Below, piece by piece: positions 8,783-17,452 of a stretch of 64,000 nt of DNA. A model generated the notes under the pieces. That model searched no databases and was not told the origin of the DNA. It worked only from the letters and a program-made list of their open reading frames with translations. Source of the stretch: Bradyrhizobium sp. CCBAU 53338 (GTDB taxonomy: Bacteria; Pseudomonadota; Alphaproteobacteria; Rhizobiales; Xanthobacteraceae); assembly GCF_015291665.1 (NCBI RefSeq), contig NZ_CP030048.1, positions 744,001 to 808,000 on the forward strand, in the 5' to 3' direction. How positions within the stretch are numbered: position 1 is the first letter of the stretch; each line of letters opens with the position of its first letter. Made by a program: the position numbers and the translations under genes.

Positions 8783-10411
8783 ATGAACAAGCCAACCCGC
8801 GGCGTCGCGGCGCCGCCCGAGCCGAGGCTTGAAGACGCGCCGATGAGCGACATCGTCGATGCTCTCGCCGGCGGAGAGGTCACAGCGACGGCGCTCGCAA
8901 AGGTCTATCTCGCGCGCATCGCAGCCTATGACCGGGGCGGGCCGGTGCTGAATTCCGTCCGGGCGCTCAATCCCGATGCACTGGCAATCGCGGCCGAACT
9001 CGACGGTGGCAGGCCGTCAGCCAGGCGGCCGCTGGCCGGCGTGCCGATCCTGGTGAAGGACAACATCGCGACCTCTGACGAGCAGCCGACGACGGCGGGC
9101 TCGCTGGCGCTGGAAGGCGCGCGGGCGAGGCGCGACGCCACCGTCGTCAAGCTGCTGCGCAAGGCCGGCGCGGTGATCCTGGGCAAGGCGAACCTGACCG
9201 AGTTCGCCAACATCCTCGCGATCGATATGCCGGCGGGCTATTCCTCGCTGGGGGGCCAGGTGAAGAATCCCTATGCGCCGGCGCTGATGGGTGAGCACGA
9301 CATCCCGGTCGTGGCTCCCGGCGGCTCGAGCTCGGGGTCGGCGGTCGCCGTGGCCGCAGGATTTTGCGCGGCTTCGATCGGCACCGAAACGTCGGGCTCG
9401 CTGCTGTACCCGGCCAGCCAGAACGGGCTCGTCACGGTCAAGCCGACCGTCGGACTGATCAGCCGCGCCGGCATCATCCCGATCGCGCACAGCCAGGATA
9501 CCGCAGGACCCATGACGCGCACGGTGCGTGACGCGGCAATGCTCTTGAACGTGCTCGCGGAAAAGGACCCGCGCGATCCGGCGACGGAGCGGCAGCGGCG
9601 ACCGGCCGACTATACCGCGGGCCTTTCGCGCGATGCGATCAAGGGCGCGCGTATCGGCGTGCCGAGCGATCCGTCCGATCCCTTGAACGATCGCTATTAC
9701 GGCAAGCTGCAACCCGGATGGGTCAAGGTCATGACCGAGGCGATCAAGGTGATGGAGGATCTCGGCGCCGTCGTCGTCCGCGCGAACATGCCGACGTCCG
9801 GCTGGATCGGCGGTCCGGGCACCGGCATGGCCGTGCTCAACCGCAATCCGCTCAGCAGCAACAAGGGCAATCCGACCGGTTCGCCGATCGTGTTTCTCTA
9901 CGAGCTCAAATACGGCCTCAATCTCTATCTGAAGGAGTGGGCGACCGATACCGACATCGAGACGATGGCAGACATCATCGCCTTCAACGCGGCCAATGCC
10001 GAGAAAGCGCTGCGCTTCGGTCAGGACCTGTTCCTCGCGTCCGACCTCACCCGAGGCGATCTGAGCGAGCGCGAGTACAAGTCCGCACGCGCCATGGACC
10101 TGCTCTCGGCGAAGACGCGGGGCATGGACGCCTATATGAACCAGCACAAGCTCGACGCCGTGCTGTTCCCCGGCAGCAGCGGCTGCGTGATCTCGGCGAA
10201 GGCGGGCTATCCCAGCGTCATGGTGCCGGGAGGCTTCATCTCCGGTGCCGGCGACAAGGAGACGCCGGATTATCCGCTCGGCATCACCTTCGCGGGCCGC
10301 GCCTGGAGCGAGCACAAGCTGCTGCGTCTGGCCCACGCCTATGAGCAGGCCTCGCAGATGCGCAAGCCCCCGCCCGGCCTGCCGGCCCTCCGGGCTCGCG
10401 CGCGAGCCTGA
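8783..10411 (+). CDS. amidase signature family hydrolase
   Basis: A 542-residue amidase-signature enzyme that hydrolyses a carboxamide. The Ser-cisSer-Lys triad is present: Lys92 in VKDNIAT, the GGSSSGSAVAV segment at 180-190 (cis-Ser at about 182), and the nucleophile Ser206 in GTETSGS. The length fits the larger amidases of this family, such as those related to plant and fungal fatty-acid-amide or peptide amidases. There is no obvious signal peptide, so a cytoplasmic location is expected. The ATG at 8783 has AAGAGG upstream, and Met21 is a weaker alternative. The next gene starts 31 bases downstream and may be co-transcribed. The substrate is unknown. Confidence 0.92.
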   Translation: MNKPTRGVAAPPEPRLEDAPMSDIVDALAGGEVTATALAKVYLARIAAYDRGGPVLNSVRALNPDALAIAAELDGGRPSARRPLAGVPILVKDNIATSDEQPTTAGSLALEGARARRDATVVKLLRKAGAVILGKANLTEFANILAIDMPAGYSSLGGQVKNPYAPALMGEHDIPVVAPGGSSSGSAVAVAAGFCAASIGTETSGSLLYPASQNGLVTVKPTVGLISRAGIIPIAHSQDTAGPMTRTVRDAAMLLNVLAEKDPRDPATERQRRPADYTAGLSRDAIKGARIGVPSDPSDPLNDRYYGKLQPGWVKVMTEAIKVMEDLGAVVVRANMPTSGWIGGPGTGMAVLNRNPLSSNKGNPTGSPIVFLYELKYGLNLYLKEWATDTDIETMADIIAFNAANAEKALRFGQDLFLASDLTRGDLSEREYKSARAMDLLSAKTRGMDAYMNQHKLDAVLFPGSSGCVISAKAGYPSVMVPGGFISGAGDKETPDYPLGITFAGRAWSEHKLLRLAHAYEQASQMRKPPPGLPALRARARA

Positions 10412-10442
10412 ACCTTCCCGGCGTCGGGCACGACCAATTTCC

Positions 10443-11189
10443 ATGCCGATCGTCAGAATCCTCCTGATCCTTCTCGCGCTCGCCTCGCCGGCGTTCGCGC
10501 AGGACGGGGTGCAGGATCTCGCCGCCGCGCGCGATGCCGCGAAGGCCTTCAAGGTCTATGTCGACGGCGTCGCGAAGAAGGGCGAACGGCCTGATCTGAC
10601 CCGACCCGACATCGCGGCCTTGCTCGGCCATGTCTTCGATCTCGACGCTCTCGCCGCGCTGCCACCCGAGCAGGGCAGCGACATGGGCTGGCTGATGGAT
10701 TGGACCGACGTCGCAAACCAGACCCACAAGCTCTTCATCTTCTACGGCGCGAAGCCGGGGCCGCAGCCGGATCTGCCGGCGCTCGCGCGCAACATGACCG
10801 AGTATGGCGACCAGTACGCGACGGCGATCAGCTTCATGATCCGGGGCATGGCACGCGAGGCGGTTGCGAGCCAGATGTTCTGGAAAGGGCTCCCGCCGGA
10901 GCAACGCACCCGTATTCGCGAGGAAGGATTTGCGGGCTTCCGCAAGAACAGCGCCGTCTACATCCTGACCACGGTCTGTGCGGCGATCCAGGGCGCCAGC
11001 AAGCCGGCCAACGCCCGCCTGGTCGCGGCCTCGCTGCGCGACACGCGCGCGGTCTGGGCGGACTTTCTGTTGCCGCAGGATCGGGCCCGCGTGATCGCAG
11101 AGCTCGCCGATCTTCCCCGATGGGCGCCGGACGAGCTGGCCCGCGCCGATCTCGCCACCTTCACCGCCGCGCTTCGGGCGGTGAACTGA
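10443..11189 (+). CDS. secreted helical protein of unknown function
   Basis: A 248-residue protein with a Sec signal peptide (MPIVRILLILLALASPAFA, cleavage before QDG). The mature part looks predominantly alpha-helical and alanine-rich, with the tract LFIFYGAKPGPQPDLPALAR in the middle and only one cysteine. The start is set at the ATG that begins the signal peptide; the longer open frame overlaps the end of the amidase gene and was rejected. It follows the amidase gene by 31 bases and could share its transcript. I do not recognise a family. Confidence 0.78.
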   Translation: MPIVRILLILLALASPAFAQDGVQDLAAARDAAKAFKVYVDGVAKKGERPDLTRPDIAALLGHVFDLDALAALPPEQGSDMGWLMDWTDVANQTHKLFIFYGAKPGPQPDLPALARNMTEYGDQYATAISFMIRGMAREAVASQMFWKGLPPEQRTRIREEGFAGFRKNSAVYILTTVCAAIQGASKPANARLVAASLRDTRAVWADFLLPQDRARVIAELADLPRWAPDELARADLATFTAALRAVN

Positions 11190-11216
11190 CCCCGCGCTAG
11201 ATCCGCGCCTCTGCTT

Positions 11217-11333
11217 TCACCTCAGGGCTGCCTTGACCGAGGCGGGCGCAGCTCCCGCGAGATAGCCCGTGGGTATCGCGCCGAGCAGATAGGCGATCGC
11301 CAATCCAGCTGTGCCTGCGATCCAGAATGCCAT
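11217..11333 (-). CDS. 38-residue membrane peptide resembling the N-terminus of PlsY
   Basis: A very short reading frame encoding a single predicted transmembrane peptide. Residues 1-30 are hydrophobic and include AYLLGAIPTGYLAG, which resembles the N-terminal segment of the glycerol-3-phosphate acyltransferase PlsY (typically YLLGSIPTGYL). After that the frame ends with SVKAALR and a stop, with none of the downstream PlsY motifs. The sequence GGAAAGAAG sits a few bases before the ATG, a reasonable ribosome site. It could be a genuine small membrane protein or the remnant of a PlsY gene. Confidence is limited by its size. Confidence 0.45.
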   Translation of the reverse strand: MAFWIAGTAGLAIAYLLGAIPTGYLAGAAPASVKAALR

Positions 11334-11525
11334 CGTCTTCTTTCCAACGGATGTGCGTCGCGTCGCCGGTATTTTACCGCTGGCTTCGCGTGATCGCCAT
11401 GGGCAAGGGCAAGACCTTGGAGCCAGGCGGTCACCATGCCGCTGCCCCATCCGCTTTGAACCTGTCCGGCCTCCCGGCGCACCAAAATCGCGTAAGCCAC
11501 CGGCAGGAGCGACGAGGAGCGCGCG

Positions 11526-12488
11526 ATGAAGGCCCTGAAAGCATCGATCCGTGTTGCGGTCACAGCGCTCGCGCTGAGCCTGTCGCTGGGCGCGCCGTCC
11601 CATGCGGAAGAGGATGAGGCGGGCACACTCACTCGGCAGATGAAACAGCTCTATCAGGCCGGCAAATACACCGAAGCGCTGCCGCTCGCCCAGAAGGCCC
11701 TAGCCCTGCGCGAGAAGGAGTTCGGCACCGATGACGCCATGGTCGCGATGCCGCTGAATGATCTCGGCACCATTCACTACAATCTGGGCCAATACCCGGT
11801 TGCCGAGCTGCTGTACAAGCGCTCATTGTCGATCAGGGAGAAGACGCTCGGTCCGAATTCCACGGAAGTTGCAACCGTATTGAACAATCTGGGCGAACTC
11901 TATCGGGCGGAAGAGCATTACGCGGACGCCGAACCGCTTCTGAAGCGCTCGATCGCCATCCGCGAGAAGGCGCATCGTGCCAACGATCCCTCCATCGTGA
12001 TGGCGATGAGCAACCTTGCCGCGGTCTACAGCAACCAGGGCCGCTACGACCAGGCCGAGCCGCTGTTCAAGCGCGGGCTCGCCATTCTCCAGAAGGCGAA
12101 CGGCCCCGACGATCCCGAGGCCACGGTGCTGATGAGCAATCTCGCCGACGCCTACATCCACCGGCATCGCTACGCCGATGCCGAGCGTCTGCTCAAGCGC
12201 GCGATCGCGGTCACCGAGAAGGCGTATGGACCCGACCATCCCGACATCGCGCAGGCGCAGAACAATCTGGCGACGCTCTATGCGCGCCAGGGCCGCAATG
12301 CCGACGCGGAGCGGCTGTACAAGCAGTCGGTGGCGACCTTCGAGAAGACCCTCGGCCCCGACCATCCGGATCTCGCCGATATCTTGAACAACCTGGCCGC
12401 GTTCTACAAGGATCAGGGTCGCTACGCCGATGCGCAGCAACTGTTCAAGCGGTCGGCGGCCATTCGCGGGAAGACCGGGCCGATCTGA
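11526..12488 (+). CDS. secreted TPR (kinesin-light-chain type) repeat protein
   Basis: A 320-residue exported protein made almost entirely of tetratricopeptide repeats. Residues 1-27 form a signal peptide (SIRVAVTALALSLSLGAPS then HAEE). Six to seven repeats of 42 residues follow, of the kinesin-light-chain type, recognisable by the recurring LNNLGxLY, YADAEPLLKRSIAIREK and GPDHPDIA patterns. It has no catalytic domain, so a periplasmic scaffold or protein-binding role is likely. GAGGAG precedes the ATG. The repeat sequence is strikingly close to the TPR part of the CHAT protein at 30609-33200, suggesting shared ancestry. Confidence 0.9.
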   Translation: MKALKASIRVAVTALALSLSLGAPSHAEEDEAGTLTRQMKQLYQAGKYTEALPLAQKALALREKEFGTDDAMVAMPLNDLGTIHYNLGQYPVAELLYKRSLSIREKTLGPNSTEVATVLNNLGELYRAEEHYADAEPLLKRSIAIREKAHRANDPSIVMAMSNLAAVYSNQGRYDQAEPLFKRGLAILQKANGPDDPEATVLMSNLADAYIHRHRYADAERLLKRAIAVTEKAYGPDHPDIAQAQNNLATLYARQGRNADAERLYKQSVATFEKTLGPDHPDLADILNNLAAFYKDQGRYADAQQLFKRSAAIRGKTGPI

Positions 12489-12550
12489 CGTCGCGCCGGT
12501 CGGTCCGTCCTTCGTGTGAGGATCAGCGCGGATCGCGTTGGGAGGCTGCC

Positions 12551-13081
12551 ATGACGACGCCTGCAAGGCTGCTCGGACTTGTCGTCGCCCTGTCGTGGCT
12601 CGGCTTGGCCGCCGCAACGGCGGCGGGCGTGCCATCGAGGCAGATGTGGAGCGGCGCATGGACCTTCGAGATGGACCGCCAGGACCGGCCATGGCTCGCC
12701 TTTTCCGACACGCGGGGCAAGACGGTATTCCGCATCGGCTGCGGTACGCATTTCGAGCTGGATGCGGTCTATCCCGGGGATGCGCCGAAACAGGAGCACA
12801 CCGAAGCTTCGATCACGATCGGCAACGGCAGGATGCAGATGGATTTCGCCGGGTTCACATACGCCGGTCCGGAGTCCTTCCCGCCGAACACCTCGATGTT
12901 CAACCAGCCGGACCTCGGCCATCCCGAGCTTGCCGGCGAGAAATGGCGCCTGCTGGAAGACCGCGTCCTTGACCTTTTGGGTTCGGGGCAGCCCCTGACC
13001 GTCTCGGCCGAGGGCAAAAGCTACGTGCTGCCGCCGGCCAAGGCGTCGCGCTGGCGCGCGCGTTTTCAGAAGATCTGCTGA
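12551..13081 (+). CDS. secreted protein of unknown function
   Basis: A 176-residue protein with a signal peptide (TPARLLGLVVALSWLGLAAA, cleavage near residue 25). The mature protein starts with an aromatic-rich beta-type segment (QMWSGAWTFEMDRQDRPWLA) and has two cysteines, in FRIGCGTHFELDA and at the very C-terminus (QKIC), which might be paired. A strong GGGAGG site precedes the ATG. It follows the TPR gene by 62 bases on the same strand, so the two may be co-expressed. The family is not recognised. Confidence 0.78.
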   Translation: MTTPARLLGLVVALSWLGLAAATAAGVPSRQMWSGAWTFEMDRQDRPWLAFSDTRGKTVFRIGCGTHFELDAVYPGDAPKQEHTEASITIGNGRMQMDFAGFTYAGPESFPPNTSMFNQPDLGHPELAGEKWRLLEDRVLDLLGSGQPLTVSAEGKSYVLPPAKASRWRARFQKIC

Positions 13082-13276
13082 CGCGCCGATCGCGAGCGGG
13101 TGACGGCGCGTCTCCCGCCTGAATCTTTTTATCGCATCGACGGCTCGACCATGTCGGCATCGACGGGTCTCGATCGTCCTTGGGTGGACATTTCCCGAAC
13201 ACGCGGTGCATAGACCCCGCGCAGGTGAAGTGATCTCGTCACCTCGAGCCGTCGAAATCGAACTGGAGCAATAATC

Positions 13277-13690
13277 ATGAGGATCACCGTCGAAACCAGC
13301 GTCGCCGCCCCCATCGATCGGGTCTGGCGTGCCTACACGACGCCTGCCGACATCGTGAAGTGGAACGCCGCGTCGGACGACTGGCACACGACCAAGGCGA
13401 CGGTCGACCTGCGCGAGGGCGGCGTGTTCTCGTCGCGCATGGAGGCCAGGGACGGCAGCATGGGATTCGACTTCGCCGGCACCTACACGAAAATCGTCGA
13501 GCACAAGCGGATCGAATATGCGTTCGGCGATCGCAAGGCCGAAGTCGAGTTCGTGCCAGGGGCGAAGGGCGTCACCGTCCGCGTCGTCTTCGATGCGGAA
13601 GCGACCCATTCGGTCGAGCAGCAGCAAGGCGGCTGGCAGGCGATCCTCGACAGCTTTGCGCGATACGTCGAAGCGAAGCAGGCGTCGTAA
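13277..13690 (+). CDS. SRPBCC (AHSA1-type) domain protein
   Basis: A 137-residue single-domain protein of the START/Bet v1-like SRPBCC superfamily, AHSA1 subfamily. It opens with ITVETSVAAPIDRVWRAYTT, the classical first strand and helix of the fold. The block DIVKWNAASDDWHTT and the C-terminal helix GGWQAILDSFARYVEA follow. Such proteins bind hydrophobic ligands in a cavity; the ligand is not predictable here. GGAG lies nine bases before the ATG. The downstream hydrolase gene is convergent. Confidence 0.9.
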   Translation: MRITVETSVAAPIDRVWRAYTTPADIVKWNAASDDWHTTKATVDLREGGVFSSRMEARDGSMGFDFAGTYTKIVEHKRIEYAFGDRKAEVEFVPGAKGVTVRVVFDAEATHSVEQQQGGWQAILDSFARYVEAKQAS

Positions 13691-13769
13691 GGGACGGCGG
13701 CCCGGACGGGCGCCATCACGCCTAGGCCGAGCGACACGGATCGCTCGGCCACATCCAGCGTCGTCGCTC

Positions 13770-14567
13770 TCATGCGGCTTTCACCAGCACGTCGGTCAAC
13801 CAATCCGGCTCGGCGATCATGACCGAGTGGCCGGACGTGGTGTTCTCGAGGACCGTCCAGGAATTGTCGGCCTTGCACTCCGCTGCCGCCTTGTCGAGGG
13901 CGGCCAGCTGGAATTTGGGCAGCCGGATGTAGGTCTTCTTCGCGACCTTCTCGCGCGCGCCCGATAGCTTCACCGGTTGCAGCCATGTGCCGACAGGTTG
14001 CGGCGTGACCTTTGAGAGAACCCAGGCAACGTCCTTGGGGTCGCTGAACGCCGTCGGCGGCAGCGCCTTGGGAGCCGGGCGGCTGATCGCGCCTTCCTCG
14101 ACCGGGAAGGGGACCAGGTCCCGGAACGCCTGCCCGTCGGCGGGCTTGATTGCATCCACCCAGACGATCGATGACACCCGGCTTCCGATGCGCTCGAGAG
14201 CACCCGACGCGGGACATCCGGCATAGGAATGGGCGACGAGACAGATGTCTTTCAGGTCTTCCCATTCGACGAGATTGGCGATGTCCGTGATGTGCGTGTC
14301 GAGGTTGATGTCCTTGCTGAGGAGATGCGAGCGCTCTGCCAGTCCCGAGAGCGTGAACGCGTAGACCTTGTGGCCCTGCTTTTCGAGCCGCTCGGTGACG
14401 CGATGCCAGCACCATGCTCCGTAGAAGGCCCCGCCCACGAGAACAAAGGTCTTTTGTGCGGATTGGGCATGGGCCCTGCGGATGCCCGATGAAACCACCG
14501 AGGCCGCGCTTACTCCGGCCGCGAGGCCGCCGATCAATCTGCGGCGAGTGACATTTGACGAAATCAT
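13770..14567 (-). CDS. Tat-exported alpha/beta hydrolase
   Basis: A 265-residue alpha/beta hydrolase with a twin-arginine signal at the N-terminus (TRRRLIGGLAAG, cleavage near AHA at residue 34). The domain resembles the plant methylesterase/hydroxynitrile-lyase type: FVLVGGAFYGAWCW at 41-54, nucleophile elbow VAHSYAG with Ser114, and a C-terminal His in TTSGHSVMIAEPDW. The usual His-Gly pair of the oxyanion loop (LVHG) is Gly-Gly here (LVGG). The ATG at 14567 has GGAGGG upstream, and the much longer open frame is not used. A small ester is the probable substrate class, but this is inference. Confidence 0.88.
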   Translation of the reverse strand: MISSNVTRRRLIGGLAAGVSAASVVSSGIRRAHAQSAQKTFVLVGGAFYGAWCWHRVTERLEKQGHKVYAFTLSGLAERSHLLSKDINLDTHITDIANLVEWEDLKDICLVAHSYAGCPASGALERIGSRVSSIVWVDAIKPADGQAFRDLVPFPVEEGAISRPAPKALPPTAFSDPKDVAWVLSKVTPQPVGTWLQPVKLSGAREKVAKKTYIRLPKFQLAALDKAAAECKADNSWTVLENTTSGHSVMIAEPDWLTDVLVKAA

Positions 14568-14819
14568 GAAATCCCTCCAGCGCAAAAAATGAGTTGAATA
14601 CGAGCGCGACGATGTAATCGCCAAACTCGAACAGGTGGAAGAGAGGTTCGGCGGGTTGGGAGGGAATATTTTGGCCGGCCGAATGGGGCAGTTGCGCACG
14701 AAGTCGTTCGCCGGGCTGTTTTCGAGCTCCCGGCATCGGCGCTTTCTTCCGCGTCGTGATGGCGAGCCGAGATCTCTTCGTCTACGATCCGGGCAAACCG
14801 GATTTCGAGAGGCGCGGGG

Positions 14820-15509
14820 ATGCGAACCATTGGCCTGATCGGAGGCATGAGCTGGGAGAGCACCGTGCTCTACTACAAGCTCATCAACGAGCGGGTTCGG
14901 GACCGCATGGGCAAGCTGCATTCGGCGCCGCTGCTGATGTATTCCTATGACTTCCAGGAGATCAAGGAGATGCAATACGACGGCCGCTGGGCGGAGGCGG
15001 CCGCGAGCCTGGCGGAGGTGGCGCAGCGCCTCGAAAAGGCCGGTGCGCGCGCGATCGTGCTGTGCACGAACACCATGCACAAGCTCGCGCCCGACATCAC
15101 CTCGAAGCTGACCATTCCCTTCATTCACATCGGCGACGCGACGGCGCAGCGCATTCGATCCGGGGGATACCGGCGGGTCGGGCTGCTCGGCACGAAGTTC
15201 ACGATGGAGGAGGACTTCTACGTCGATCGGCTGCGCGCGCATGATCTCGATGTCCTCGTGCCTCCCGCGGACGAGCGGGCCGACGTGAACCGCATCATCT
15301 ACGACGAGCTGTGCCTTGGCGTCGTCGCCGACGCCTCGCGCCGCCGCTATCAAGACGTGATGGCCGCGCTGGTCGGGCGCGGTGCGGAATGCATCATCCT
15401 CGGCTGCACCGAGATCACGATGCTGGTCGGCGCTGCCGATACGTCGGTGGAGACGTTCGACACCACGGCGATCCACGCGGAGACCGCGGCGGATTTCGCG
15501 ATCGGGTGA
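14820..15509 (+). CDS. aspartate/glutamate racemase family protein
   Basis: A 229-residue cofactor-independent racemase of the Asp/Glu/hydantoin racemase superfamily. It opens with IGLIGGMSWESTVLYYKLIN, the typical aspartate racemase start. Both catalytic cysteines are visible: CTNTMHK near residue 83 and GCTEITML near residue 197, each at the end of a half-domain. It probably interconverts L- and D-aspartate or a related amino acid in the cytoplasm. The hydrolase gene upstream is divergent, with 252 bases between the two starts. Confidence 0.93.
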   Translation: MRTIGLIGGMSWESTVLYYKLINERVRDRMGKLHSAPLLMYSYDFQEIKEMQYDGRWAEAAASLAEVAQRLEKAGARAIVLCTNTMHKLAPDITSKLTIPFIHIGDATAQRIRSGGYRRVGLLGTKFTMEEDFYVDRLRAHDLDVLVPPADERADVNRIIYDELCLGVVADASRRRYQDVMAALVGRGAECIILGCTEITMLVGAADTSVETFDTTAIHAETAADFAIG

Positions 15510-15659
15510 CGGCGGTGTCGGTGGCGCCGGAGGTCCGCCGTTCGAGGCGGCGATCTCGGCCGATGTCTCGCATGCTGACACCGTCGACCCGCAATGATAG
15601 CATGCCTCTCGTCGCCAGCCTGCGAAGTCGTTTTTCGCGAGCGCGCACGCAACACCGTG

Positions 15660-15667
15660 GGAGGAGG
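15660..15667 (+). promoter_or_regulatory. strong Shine-Dalgarno that fixes a GTG start
   Basis: GGAGGAGG lies eight bases before the GTG at 15676. It supports this GTG as the start of the NylB-like hydrolase although no ATG is available nearby. Confidence 0.8.
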
Positions 15668-15675
15668 CAAGTCCA

Positions 15676-16977
15676 GTGAGTTGGAAAGCGCTCTGCAGAC
15701 CGCGCGGTTGCCGCGGGCTTCGCTTGTCCGTCATTCTCGTTTCGGCGGCCTGGGCGTCCCTGGCGTGCGCACAGAACGTCCGCAGCTCCGCCGGCGAGGC
15801 GGGGCCGGTCTTTTCGGATAGCGGCCCCGATGCCGATGTCTACGGCGCGGCCGAGGGCTATCCGATCGGCACGCGGGGGACCACCACCCAGCTCGACAAG
15901 CTGGTCGGGGTCTACAGCCATTTCGGCGAGATCTTCCCCTCGCGCCCGATCGGACACGCGACGACTCCCTGGCAATTCAAGCGCGCACCGGAGCCGTCCA
16001 TTTCCTACAGTTTCGGCAAGGAACGGTTCAGCATTGCGGACTACCTCAAGCGCAACCCGGTGACGGGACTTTTGATCGCCCGGGACGACACCATCCTGTA
16101 CGAGCACTATCAATATGCGCGGACCGATCACGACCGCTTCCTGTCGCAATCGATGGCCAAGACGCTGGTGTCCATGCTGGTGGGGATTGCGGTCTCGGAG
16201 GGACGGATCAAGTCGATCGACGACCCCGTCTCGACCTACGTCCACGGTCTGGCAGGAACGGAATATGGAAACACATCCATCCGGGCCTTGCTGAATATGT
16301 CGTCGGGCGTCGAGTTTTCGGAAGTCTATGACGGGCACGACGATATCGCCCGGCTTGGGCGAGCCCTGTTCGTCGAAGCGACGAAGGATCCCGCCGCGGT
16401 CGTCGCGCAATTCAATACTCGAATCGCACCGCCGGAAACCAAATGGCACTATGCGAGCGTGGAAACCGAGATACTGGGCCTGGTCCTGCGCTCCGCCACG
16501 GGCACGCCGGTTGCCGACTATCTCCACGACCGGATCTGGAATGCCATCGGCACCGAAGCGGATGCCTCGTGGGCGATCGACGGCAGCGGGCAGGAGATTG
16601 CGTTTTGCTGTTTCAACGCAACCTTGCGCGACTATGCGCGCCTGGGCCGGCTGCTCGCCAACGACGGCGCCTGGGAAGGTCGTCAGTTGATCCCCCGGCA
16701 GTGGCTGTTGGATGCGACGACTGTCAGGTCGGTTGACGGTCATCTCGCGCCGGGAGTTGCGACCCCCTATATGGGCTACGGCTATCAGGTCTGGCTCCTC
16801 CCTGGCGCGCAGCGCAGATTTGCCCTGCTCGGCATACGCGGTCAGGTCATCCTGGTCGATCCAGCCTCGAAACTCGTCATGGTGCACACGGCCGTTCGCC
16901 AGAAGCCGTCCGAGCCGGGAGCGCTCAGGGAGCCGCTTGCGTTGTGGTCCGCCGTGCTTCAGCAGCTCGGGCAATGA
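15676..16977 (+). CDS. secreted serine hydrolase, class C beta-lactamase fold (NylB-like)
   Basis: A 433-residue exported hydrolase with a signal peptide (residues about 14-32, RLSVILVSAAWASLACA). The SxxK motif is Ser159-Met-Ala-Lys162 (SQSMAKTLVSMLVG), and the second motif is Tyr259 in HYASVETE. These place it in the class C beta-lactamase/esterase superfamily. The overall pattern, including SFGKERFSIADYLKRN before the catalytic part, is closest to 6-aminohexanoate-dimer hydrolase and EstB-type esterases rather than true beta-lactamases. It probably hydrolyses an ester or amide in the periplasm. It is followed by a bidirectional terminator. Confidence 0.9.
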   Translation: MSWKALCRPRGCRGLRLSVILVSAAWASLACAQNVRSSAGEAGPVFSDSGPDADVYGAAEGYPIGTRGTTTQLDKLVGVYSHFGEIFPSRPIGHATTPWQFKRAPEPSISYSFGKERFSIADYLKRNPVTGLLIARDDTILYEHYQYARTDHDRFLSQSMAKTLVSMLVGIAVSEGRIKSIDDPVSTYVHGLAGTEYGNTSIRALLNMSSGVEFSEVYDGHDDIARLGRALFVEATKDPAAVVAQFNTRIAPPETKWHYASVETEILGLVLRSATGTPVADYLHDRIWNAIGTEADASWAIDGSGQEIAFCCFNATLRDYARLGRLLANDGAWEGRQLIPRQWLLDATTVRSVDGHLAPGVATPYMGYGYQVWLLPGAQRRFALLGIRGQVILVDPASKLVMVHTAVRQKPSEPGALREPLALWSAVLQQLGQ

Positions 16978-17037
16978 TGTCGACGCGCGGAGGATGCGAT
17001 GAAGAGGGATATGCCGCGCGTGCCGGGACTGTGAAAT

Positions 17038-17067
17038 GAAAGGGCCGCCGGCAGAGGCGGCCCGTTT
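17038..17067. terminator. bidirectional Rho-independent terminator
   Basis: GGGCCGCC and GGCGGCCC pair as a perfect 8-bp stem around a six-base loop, flanked by GAAA on the left and GTTTTC on the right. It separates the NylB-like gene from the convergent leader-peptide gene and could serve both. Confidence 0.75.
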
Positions 17068-17235
17068 TCAGCGACCGGACAATTGATTGAGGATCTGTTG
17101 AAACATCTGGGCTGGGTCGCTTTGACCAGGGGTTACTTCGTCTTTGCGGCACACGCCCTCGACGGCCCCCTTGATGCCGCCGCCGCTCACTTTCGTCAAT
17201 TCCTCGATGCTCAGTTCGCGATCGTTGCTGCTCAT
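17068..17235 (-). CDS. small peptide with double-glycine leader
   Basis: A 55-residue peptide precursor. Its N-terminus, SNDRELSIEELTKVSGG, matches the double-glycine leader consensus (LSxxELxxVxGG) recognised by C39-peptidase ABC exporters of bacteriocins and peptide signals. Cleavage after GG would release a peptide of about 36 residues starting GIKGAVEGVCRKDE, with one cysteine and an amphipathic tail (MFQQILNQLSGR). Start choice: the ATG at 17235 has GGAG/AGGA upstream, while an earlier start at 17280 would put extra residues before the leader. No C39 exporter lies in the window. A convergent terminator follows directly. Whether it is a bacteriocin or a signal is unknown. Confidence 0.72.
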   Translation of the reverse strand: MSSNDRELSIEELTKVSGGGIKGAVEGVCRKDEVTPGQSDPAQMFQQILNQLSGR

Positions 17236-17452
17236 GGTCCTGCTCCGTGCTTGGCGCTGCTCGCCGTTGATCTGGAGCATGCCGGGTGGCTGGCGCCATC
17301 ACCGTGATGGGCGTCACATTCCAAAGCAGCCGCGCATGGGGACAAACGATGACGCCAAGCAGAAATCGAGAACGACCGGCAAGTCCGCTTCGGATCCAAC
17401 TGCGTCGATCGTCAAACCGACGCAGGCGAACGCGCGCCAAACCTGATGTCGC

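Noticed and set aside
13770..15734. Extension of the alpha/beta hydrolase frame to 654 codons
   Set aside because: The ATG at 14567 has a strong ribosome site and begins a Tat signal; the extension overlaps the racemase gene on the other strand.
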